Positions 1-4,546 of a stretch of 5,768 nt of DNA are shown here, one piece after another (position 1 is the stretch's first letter; every line of letters begins with the position of its first letter). The notes under the pieces are model-generated. The model was not told where the DNA came from. It saw nothing but the letters and a program-made list of their open reading frames with translations, and did not search any database. Source of the DNA: Kiritimatiellia bacterium. Lineage in GTDB: Bacteria; Verrucomicrobiota; Kiritimatiellia; SLAD01. Where the stretch lies: positions 1 through 5,768 of the forward strand of contig SKXR01000056.1 in assembly GCA_007128275.1 (NCBI GenBank). The letters are read 5' to 3'. The translations under genes were made by a program, and so were the position numbers.

Positions 1-83
1 GCGCCCCCGAGAACCTGTTCCCCTCCGGGGAAACAATCAAAAAGCACCTCGCCAAAGACGATCATCTGCGGTTTATCCGTCAT
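1..83 (-). CDS. PfkB-family sugar kinase, probable fructokinase (N-terminal fragment, continues past the window edge)
   Basis: Only the first 27 codons are present; the gene runs off the left edge. The visible protein begins MTDKPQMIVFGEVLFDCFPG and continues with GEQVLGG. A beta-strand ending in a (V/F)GE-(V/L)(L/F)(W/F)D core, followed by a short loop and LGG, is the typical N-terminus of PfkB/ribokinase-family fructokinases, where the Asp and the GG region contact the sugar. The start is supported by a good Shine-Dalgarno sequence (GAGGA at 90-94, 6 nt before the ATG). The start codon overlaps the stop of the upstream phosphatase gene in an ATGA. Known from the family: such kinases phosphorylate fructose (or related sugars) with ATP in the cytoplasm. 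Placement after sps and spp suggests it recycles fructose to fructose-6-phosphate, the acceptor used by Sps. The substrate is inferred from context; the ATP-binding C-terminal half is not visible. Confidence 0.8.
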   Translation of the reverse strand, partial: MTDKPQMIVFGEVLFDCFPGGEQVLGG

Positions 84-940
84 TGTGCATCCTCGCTTTC
101 TTCAAGCACGTCGCGGAAGGCAGGAACAAAATGCCAAACGCCTTCCAAGACGCCCGCGCAATAATTTCCGTTCATGTTCAAGACTCCGCCGCGAGCGATG
201 TAGAACGCCTCCGGATCATCGCTCCGTTGCGCGAGTACCCGCGCGCGTTCCTTCACCTCGTCCGACGCATTGGCCACCAGCACGGACGGCAACACACTTT
301 CCATAACCGGCAAGTCGTTGCCGCTGTCCCCCGCAAACACAACCTCGTCCGGGGAATAACGCAATTCCCGCTGCAAGAATTCGACGGCGTGCCGCTTGGT
401 GGCGTCGCGGGGCAACACATCCAGCAGCCCAACGTCCTCCGATTCGTCCACGCTCCAGATCAAGCCGGCCTCCACCCCTTCGCGAGCAAGGCGCTCTTGC
501 ATCCGGGCCATGAGGTCCTCCGGATGCGCGGACGCCGAAAGATAAAAGCTTACCTTGTGCGTGTTTTGTTTATCCGGTTCCTGCAAAGTCAAATGGGGCA
601 GATCGCCAAGCAGCGCGACGATATCCGCATGCGTCTTCCCGTTCCACGCGCGGCTGATCTCCTCCGCCCACGCGTCCCACGCCTCCCACGTGCCGTCCGT
701 CACCCGATAGATCACCGTACCCACATCGGTAATGGCGAAATCGGGTTCGGGCAAGGCGTACTCGCGGATCGCGTCCCGCACCAAGGCGCGGTGGCGTCCC
801 GTTACATACGCCAACGTCACGTCCGGCCGACGGCAAAACGCGGCAAACCGTTTGCGCGCTTCGGGATGTTCCGGTTGCGGTCCGTTGGGGATCACCGTCC
901 GGTCCATATCCGTGCATAGCAGAAGCCGATGCTCAGTCAT
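80..940 (-). CDS. spp: Sucrose-6-phosphate phosphatase (HAD superfamily, Cof/IIB type)
   Basis: A 286-residue protein that should hydrolyse sucrose-6F-phosphate to sucrose and phosphate in the cytoplasm, the last step of sucrose synthesis. All four HAD motifs are visible: motif I DMDRT with nucleophile D11 and acid/base D13; motif II VTGR at 46-49; motif III Lys in ATKRHA (K182); motif IV GDSGND at 204-209 with D205 and D209 as Mg2+ ligands. A KVSFYL strand near 129-134 belongs to the IIB cap domain, and the C-terminal GNYCAGVLEG segment is typical of the S6PP family. Length fits that family. The frame is open upstream to 1054, but the extra residues lie inside sps and look unlike a protein domain. 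ATG 940 places DMDRT close to the N-terminus as usual; ATG 949 (sequence MRRM) is an alternative with AGGGA 4 nt upstream. With ATG 940 the gene overlaps the end of sps by 8 bp, which implies coupled translation. The next gene starts within this stop codon. Confidence 0.93.
   Translation of the reverse strand: MTEHRLLLCTDMDRTVIPNGPQPEHPEARKRFAAFCRRPDVTLAYVTGRHRALVRDAIREYALPEPDFAITDVGTVIYRVTDGTWEAWDAWAEEISRAWNGKTHADIVALLGDLPHLTLQEPDKQNTHKVSFYLSASAHPEDLMARMQERLAREGVEAGLIWSVDESEDVGLLDVLPRDATKRHAVEFLQRELRYSPDEVVFAGDSGNDLPVMESVLPSVLVANASDEVKERARVLAQRSDDPEAFYIARGGVLNMNGNYCAGVLEGVWHFVPAFRDVLEESEDAQ
90..94 (-). promoter_or_regulatory. Ribosome binding site of the PfkB kinase gene
   Basis: On the minus strand GAGGA lies 6 nt upstream of the ATG at 83-81. 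It sits inside the last codons of the phosphatase gene. It supports the ATGA-overlap start and suggests that ribosomes can both re-initiate and enter directly here. Confidence 0.6.
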
Positions 941-3098
941 CCGCCTCATCCGTTCCCTTGGGATCCCTGCACGCACCGAAAAAGTCGTAATACTCGAACG
1001 CTTCCAAGATGCCGGCGGCCAACGGCTTCTCCGCCAGATAGATTCGGTCGACATCCACGAGGTTTGACAACTCCTCGTGATGCCGATTGGCCACCACCAC
1101 GGCCAGGGTATCGCCCCGGATCATGTCTTCATCGGCGCCGGACCCGCCGGCGACCAGCACGCGTTCCAGCGGAATCTGCCAGCGATCCGCCACATACCGC
1201 AACGCCAACCCCTTCGAAGCGCGCGCCGGGATGATATCGAGGTACTGGCCGAAAGACATCAGCACATGGGGGGACAGCCCTTCCTTATGCAACAAGCGCA
1301 GGATCTCGTCCACATCGGCGATGGCGGGGTCGATGTAGTAGCTCACCTTGAAACGACTTTGCTCCATCTTCGGCTGAAGTTCCAATCCGGGAAATTCCGC
1401 CAACACCTGTTTGATCTTGTGCGGGGACCACTGGTAATCGATATACTTCCCCCACGCCTCGTCGGCGGTGAGTTCGGGGGCGAAATAGATTTCCGTGCCG
1501 CCGCTCGTGATCAGAATATCCGGTTCCGGGATCTGCTGGTCTTTCATCAGTTTCAAGGCCGAATCCAAGCGGCGGCCCGTGGCGATGATGAAGGCCGTAC
1601 TCTTCCGGTGCTGGCGCAACAGGTCGATCAGTTGCCTCAGCGCGTCGTCGTCGCCAATCAGGTTCTGATCCAATCCGCTGACAAACGCCCGTTCGCTATA
1701 CAGGGCGGTACGGCGCTCGACCGGTTCGCGTTCCAACAATTCGGATCGCTTGACCACCGGGCGCACCAATTCGAGATAATGCTCGGCGTGCGCATCCCAT
1801 GCATAATGCTCCCGCACCCCTTTCAACCCTTGATCCACGCAGGATTGCCAAAGCGGTTCATCGTGCAACAGGATGAGCAGCGATTCGGACATCGCCCGGG
1901 TATCCAACGGATCAATGAGAAATCCATTATGACAGTTCCGCATGATATCCCGCGGCCCGCCATCTTCGGTGGACACGATCGGCAGACCGGAAGCCGCCGC
2001 TTCGATCAGGGTTAATCCGAAGGGCTCCGTCAGGGCCGGATTGACGAATACGCCTTTAGACGCCGCCGCGATCCGGTAAAAGATGGGCACGTCCTCCCGC
2101 TGATGGTGCTTGGGCATCGCCACCTTCCCGTACAACTCGTATCGGTCGATGCACCGCAACATTTCATAGAAGACCTCTTGGGCGCCCTCGTCCAGATCAT
2201 CGATATCGTCCCGGTTCCCGGCGATCAGCACCAAATTGGCCCGTTCCTGAAGGCGCTTGGATTCGCCATACGCCTCGATAAGTTTCGGGATGTTCTTTCG
2301 CTTGTCCGGACGGGAAAGCGCCAGAATCATGGGTTTTTCGGGTTCGCGCAAATGGCGGGTCAGGATTTCGAATTGCGGCGACTCCATCTCGTCGCCGCGC
2401 GGCGTCATAAACGTTTTCAAGTTGGTGCCGGGCGCCACCACACGCATCTGTTTCGGCTGATAATAGTCGTACAGCTCGTATTGTTCTTCGATCTCCTGAT
2501 GGGTGCTGGTGATCACGCGTTCGGCCGTGGCCAACGCCAGTTCTTCGGCTTCGATGCGGCGCGACATGTTGTACCGTTTCTCGATGTCCTCATGAGAAAG
2601 GCCGCCGGCCAACAAGCGCTGGCGTTTCACCCGGCCCAGCGAATGTCCGGTATGGATCAACGGGACGCCGGTCAATTGCGAAAGACGCGTCCCGACCCAT
2701 CCGGCATCCGCGTAATGGCTATGAATGACGTCGGGCCACTCCCCTTCCTCCCGATAGAAGTTGTGCAGCTTATCGGCGAACGTATCGAGATGGTCCCACA
2801 ACTGCTCCTTGACGATGTAGGCATCCGGGCCGGCGGTGATGCGCACAATGCGCATCCTATCCGAGAGCTGTTCAATCGGCCGGGCGTAATCGTCCGACAC
2901 CGAAGCATCCACCACGCGCCGAGTGACCAGATCCACGCGCCGCACGCCGGCCTGACGGGCCAACGCCTGCGCCAACTCCAGCACATACAGGACTTGCCCC
3001 CCCGTGTCCGCGTCGCGCCCCAGCTCCAGGTTTTCCCCGCGGATCAGGCCGTGCACGCTGATCAAGGAAATATACAGTTGCTCGGTGGGCTCATTCAT
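933..3098 (-). CDS. sps: Sucrose-phosphate synthase (GT4 glycosyltransferase fused to a degenerate HAD domain)
   Basis: A 721-residue cytoplasmic enzyme that transfers glucose from UDP-glucose to fructose-6-phosphate, giving sucrose-6-phosphate. Residues 1-450 are the GT-B glycosyltransferase. They show GRDADTGGQVLYV at 27-39 (sucrose synthase/SPS signature), HSHYADAGWVG from H126, HSLGRVKRQRLL at 152-163, the nucleotide-sugar residues R263 and K268 (SRPDKRKN), and the family-4 E-x7-E pair E358/E366 in TEPFGLTLIEAAASG. Residues about 468-705 are a HAD phosphatase-like domain homologous to the Spp encoded next. In it, motif I reads VSGLDQNL, with G475 where the nucleophilic Asp should be, and motif IV reads GGSGADED, with G652 replacing a metal-binding Asp. 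K629 and D656 are kept. It is therefore probably non-catalytic and structural or regulatory. Start ATG 3098 is backed by AAAGGA at 3108-3113, 9 nt away. First gene of the operon with spp and the PfkB kinase. Sucrose is most likely a compatible solute or storage sugar here (inferred). Confidence 0.95.
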   Translation of the reverse strand: MNEPTEQLYISLISVHGLIRGENLELGRDADTGGQVLYVLELAQALARQAGVRRVDLVTRRVVDASVSDDYARPIEQLSDRMRIVRITAGPDAYIVKEQLWDHLDTFADKLHNFYREEGEWPDVIHSHYADAGWVGTRLSQLTGVPLIHTGHSLGRVKRQRLLAGGLSHEDIEKRYNMSRRIEAEELALATAERVITSTHQEIEEQYELYDYYQPKQMRVVAPGTNLKTFMTPRGDEMESPQFEILTRHLREPEKPMILALSRPDKRKNIPKLIEAYGESKRLQERANLVLIAGNRDDIDDLDEGAQEVFYEMLRCIDRYELYGKVAMPKHHQREDVPIFYRIAAASKGVFVNPALTEPFGLTLIEAAASGLPIVSTEDGGPRDIMRNCHNGFLIDPLDTRAMSESLLILLHDEPLWQSCVDQGLKGVREHYAWDAHAEHYLELVRPVVKRSELLEREPVERRTALYSERAFVSGLDQNLIGDDDALRQLIDLLRQHRKSTAFIIATGRRLDSALKLMKDQQIPEPDILITSGGTEIYFAPELTADEAWGKYIDYQWSPHKIKQVLAEFPGLELQPKMEQSRFKVSYYIDPAIADVDEILRLLHKEGLSPHVLMSFGQYLDIIPARASKGLALRYVADRWQIPLERVLVAGGSGADEDMIRGDTLAVVVANRHHEELSNLVDVDRIYLAEKPLAAGILEAFEYYDFFGACRDPKGTDEADD

Positions 3099-3107
3099 AG
3101 CGGATCA

Positions 3108-3113
3108 TCCTTT
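3108..3113 (-). promoter_or_regulatory. Ribosome binding site of sps
   Basis: AAAGGA on the minus strand, 9 nt before the ATG at 3098-3096. It fixes the sps start, and no better start lies upstream. Confidence 0.6.
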
Positions 3114-3141
3114 CGATAGCGTATCATGCGGCTACGATAGC
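3114..3141. repeat. 7-bp direct repeat in the divergent promoter region (possible operator)
   Basis: CGATAGC occurs at 3114-3120 and again at 3135-3141. The copies start 21 bp apart, about two helical turns. The distal copy overlaps the candidate -10 of the sps promoter and the proximal one lies in the leader beside the ribosome binding site. That geometry suits a dimeric regulator binding one face of the helix, for example an osmotic or sugar-responsive repressor. With 7 bp only, chance is a real alternative. Confidence 0.25.
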
Positions 3142-3163
3142 ACGAAAAGTCGAATCGGTTCAA
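3134..3163 (-). promoter_or_regulatory. Candidate sigma70-type promoter of the sps-spp-kinase operon
   Basis: Minus strand: TTGAAC (3163-3158) matches the -35 consensus at 4 of 6 positions. After an 18-bp spacer, TATCGT (3139-3134) matches the -10 consensus at 4 of 6. Transcription would begin near 3127, leaving a leader of about 30 nt that contains the sps ribosome binding site. This is the only stretch between the divergent genes where I see a reasonable pair for this direction. Assigned by eye, so only a candidate; promoter consensus may differ in this phylum. Confidence 0.3.
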
Positions 3164-3203
3164 TGCTGGACATGCATATAAGGCCTACGTATCGTCATCA
3201 TTG

Positions 3204-3752
3204 ATGCGTGCAGTGAAAAGCTATATCAAGACGCTGTATTGGATTGCGGCGGTGCTGGCCGTCTTGGCCGGACTCGTTGCCGCCGTGCTCTTGAACCGGG
3301 TCCATCGACACGATCAATTGATCGTGCGGATCGGACGCGAGTATCAGGTGGATCCGCGCCTGATCTCGGCGGTCATATGGAAGGAAAGTCGCTTTGACGC
3401 CGCCGCCGTCGGGGGCGTCGGAGAGATCGGGTTGATGCAGGTAACGGAAACGGTCGGCCGCGAATGGGCCGCCGAATACGGGCTGGCCGAATTCAGTGGA
3501 CACGACCTCTTCACGCCGGAGATCAACATCCGCGCGGGCACGTGGTATCTGGCCCGCGCCATTAAACAGTGGTCGGATCGATCCGATCCCCTGCCGTACG
3601 CCCTCGCCCAATACAATGCGGGTCGTTCCAACGCCTTGCGCTGGGCGCGCGACGATGAACGCGATGCGCATCGTTTTGTGGAACAAATCACCTTCCCGAC
3701 AACGCGGGAATACATCACGGACATATTGACCCGTTATCGGGGGAGAATCTAG
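3204..3752 (+). CDS. Small membrane-anchored lytic transglycosylase (SLT/GH23 domain)
   Basis: A 182-residue protein that should cleave the MurNAc-GlcNAc bond of peptidoglycan with formation of 1,6-anhydroMurNAc. An N-terminal hydrophobic helix (about residues 9-30, Lys/Arg before and after) acts as signal anchor, putting the catalytic domain in the periplasm. The SLT domain (about 38-175) contains IWKESRFD with catalytic Glu61, then GEIGLMQVT, the family's GLMQ motif, and AQYNAGRSNALRW, matching the AYNAG motif. It is a minimal single-domain form similar in plan to the catalytic core of Slt70/MltC without extra modules. The start is uncertain: TTG 3201 directly precedes ATG 3204, GTG 3213 is also in frame, and none has a convincing Shine-Dalgarno sequence (AAGG near 3180 is too far). 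It is divergent from sps, with about 105 bp between. The cupin gene follows 135 bp downstream across a palindromic repeat, so co-transcription is possible but not shown. No functional link to sucrose synthesis is evident. Confidence 0.92.
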   Translation: MRAVKSYIKTLYWIAAVLAVLAGLVAAVLLNRVHRHDQLIVRIGREYQVDPRLISAVIWKESRFDAAAVGGVGEIGLMQVTETVGREWAAEYGLAEFSGHDLFTPEINIRAGTWYLARAIKQWSDRSDPLPYALAQYNAGRSNALRWARDDERDAHRFVEQITFPTTREYITDILTRYRGRI

Positions 3753-3768
3753 CCCCTTGAAATACACG

Positions 3769-3847
3769 CGGCTCGGCGGGAGCCTCGCCCTCCATTCCTC
3801 TGCAGCTATTGAACTTTCCGCTGGAGGGCGAGGCTCCCGCCGAGCCG
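3769..3847. repeat. Perfect 26-bp inverted repeat (REP/BIME-like element)
   Basis: Arms 3769-3794 and 3822-3847 are exact reverse complements, separated by 27 nt. Each arm, read outward from the centre, has GGAG (3823-3826 on plus, 3793-3790 on minus) followed by a small hairpin: GGCG pairing with CGCC at 3827-3830/3838-3841 on the right, and the mirror on the left. A GGAG or GTAG tetranucleotide at the 5' foot of a hairpin is the known recognition layout of REP sequences handled by RAYT transposases. No T-run follows, so it is not a standard intrinsic terminator, although its RNA would fold strongly between the transglycosylase and cupin genes. I believe similar sequences recur in some environmental genomes, but that cannot be checked here. 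Confidence 0.8.
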
Positions 3848-3875
3848 GAAAATGGTTGGAGACAGGAATAGTCAC

Positions 3876-3880
3876 AGGAG
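3876..3880 (+). promoter_or_regulatory. Ribosome binding site that decides the cupin start
   Basis: AGGAG lies 7 nt before ATG 3888. It favours this start over an upstream in-frame codon at 3852, which lies just beyond the palindrome and has no ribosome binding site. Confidence 0.75.
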
Positions 3881-3887
3881 AGACATC

Positions 3888-4256
3888 ATGGATGTAGTAC
3901 AACGCAACGACGTGCAACCGTTCACCACGAAGGACGGTTCGGAAATCCGGGAATTGCTGGCTTACCGCAACTCCTGCATCCAGAACCAGAGTCTGGCGGA
4001 GGCGATTCTTCCGCCGGGCGCCGCAACACAGGAACATTACCATCCGATAACGGAAGAGATCTATTACCTTCTCGAAGGCACCGGCCTCATGCGGATCGAG
4101 GATGAGGAGCGCGAGGTGAAGCCGGGCGACGCCATCGCCATACCCCCGGGCCAACGGCACACGATTCTGAACAACGGCGACATCCCCCTGCGCTTCCTCT
4201 GCTGCTGCGCGCCGGCGTATGAACACGAAGACACGGTGCTCGTCGAACCGGCTTGA
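3888..4256 (+). CDS. Single-domain cupin protein, metal-binding, function unknown
   Basis: A 122-residue small beta-barrel protein with both conserved cupin motifs intact. Motif 1 is G-x5-HxH-x4-E-x6-G (PGAATQEHYHPITEE), giving ligands H50, H52 and E57. Motif 2 is G-x5-PxG-x2-H-x3-N (GDAIAIPPGQRHTILNN), giving the fourth ligand H91. This complete 3-His/1-Glu set predicts a bound divalent metal (Fe, Mn, Ni or Zn). Near the C-terminus three cysteines in a row (C105-C107, in LRFLCCCAPAYEHEDT) lie on or near the last barrel strand and might be an extra metal or redox site. Family members include isomerases, dioxygenases and sugar-binding or sensor proteins, so substrate cannot be assigned. The start at 3888 is set by AGGAG at 3876-3880. 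The gene is flanked on both sides by palindromic repeats and is convergent with the NADH dehydrogenase gene. Context gives no pathway. Confidence 0.9.
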   Translation: MDVVQRNDVQPFTTKDGSEIRELLAYRNSCIQNQSLAEAILPPGAATQEHYHPITEEIYYLLEGTGLMRIEDEEREVKPGDAIAIPPGQRHTILNNGDIPLRFLCCCAPAYEHEDTVLVEPA

Positions 4257-4293
4257 GGGCACCGTCCTGAATTAGAGCAGTTTTAGTAATGCT

Positions 4294-4366
4294 GTAGCCG
4301 CGCGGATAACAGCGTGGATGCGGCACCCAGTGGTTAGTCTGTCCACCGTCTTACGACGGCGGCTAC
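4294..4366. repeat. Pair of inverted GTAG-hairpins (BIME-like: two REP units facing each other)
   Basis: Two diverged units lie in opposite orientation with GTAG on the outer ends. The left unit (plus strand) has GTAG at 4294-4297, then stem CCGCGC (4298-4303) with GCGTGG (4312-4317). The right unit (minus strand) has GTAG at 4366-4363, then stem CCGCCGTC (4362-4355) with GACGGTGG (4350-4343) and a GTAA loop. Both keep the same third-position G-T wobble in the stem. The first 8 bp of each unit are identical (GTAGCCGC) and 17 of 25 arm positions match. Differences inside the stems are largely compensatory, so each unit still folds. This is the layout of a BIME. The spacer between the units (4318-4342) shows nothing else. 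Confidence 0.65.
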
Positions 4367-4370
4367 GGTT

Positions 4371-4392
4371 TTGTCTAATACCATTGTCTAAT
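4371..4392. repeat. 9-bp direct repeat at the left edge of the large palindrome
   Basis: TTGTCTAAT occurs at 4371-4379 and 4384-4392, offset 13 bp. The second copy runs into the TAATTCTTT terminus of the 148-bp element. It may be a scar of insertion or imprecise movement of that element, or a chance duplication. Confidence 0.45.
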
Positions 4393-4536
4393 TCTTTTCG
4401 GTATATTGTCCTACCCACCCCGGCCTTCGGCCACCCCTCCCAGTAGGGGAAGATGGTTAAATATCCCCTCCTCGGAGGGGTGGCCCCGCGCCTTGGCGGG
4501 GCCGGGGTGGGTTGGATAATGTGTCAGAAAGAATTA
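4389..4536. repeat. 148-bp nested palindrome with 37-bp terminal inverted repeats (MITE- or REP-like)
   Basis: Outer arms 4389-4425 and 4500-4536 align without gaps at 30 of 37 positions. They begin and end with TAATTCTTT/AAAGAATTA and finish with a perfect 12-bp GC-rich block (CCCACCCCGGCC/GGCCGGGGTGGG). Inside are a second perfect pair, 4431-4440 with 4474-4483 (10 bp), and a third, AGGGGA 4445-4450 with TCCCCT 4464-4469. Local hairpins are also possible: 4422-4432, 4465-4480 and 4482-4503. GGAG stands at the foot of the 3' hairpins (4474-4477), and the mirror CTCC at 4437-4440. It contains no credible gene. It fills the gap between two convergent genes, so it may also block read-through in both directions, although there is no terminal T-run. 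Confidence 0.8.
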
Positions 4537-4546
4537 AGCATTGCCA

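Noticed and set aside
83..919. A 278-codon plus-strand open frame opposite spp
   Set aside because: Antisense of an intact HAD phosphatase; composition and lack of motifs mark it as a shadow.
941..1054. N-terminal extension of the phosphatase upstream of ATG 940
   Set aside because: These codons lie inside the sps coding region, give a Trp/Arg/Ser-rich sequence without family similarity, and would push the nucleophile Asp about 49 residues from the N-terminus. HAD phosphatases of this type start a few residues before it.
1077..3119. Long open frames on the plus strand opposite sps (1077-2015 and 2103-3119)
   Set aside because: Their translations show no recognisable domain, are rich in His, Arg and Gln as expected for antisense frames of GC-rich genes, and lie wholly opposite a clear sucrose-phosphate synthase.
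3177..3182. TATAAG as -10 of a promoter for the transglycosylase
   Set aside because: The -10 match is good (5 of 6), but no -35-like hexamer lies 16-18 bp upstream (the best is TCGGTT), so I do not list it as a supported promoter.
3769..3847. Rho-independent terminator for the transglycosylase gene
   Set aside because: The stem is very long with a 27-nt loop and no T-run follows on either strand. A repeat element is a better reading, though it may still affect read-through.
3852..3887. Upstream start for the cupin at 3852
   Set aside because: No ribosome binding site precedes it, the added residues (MVGDRNSHRRDI) do not look conserved, and ATG 3888 has AGGAG at good spacing.
3198..4262. 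A 354-codon open frame on the minus strand across the transglycosylase, the repeat and the cupin
   Set aside because: It covers two well-supported genes in antisense and passes through the palindrome. It has no family features, so it is a shadow frame.
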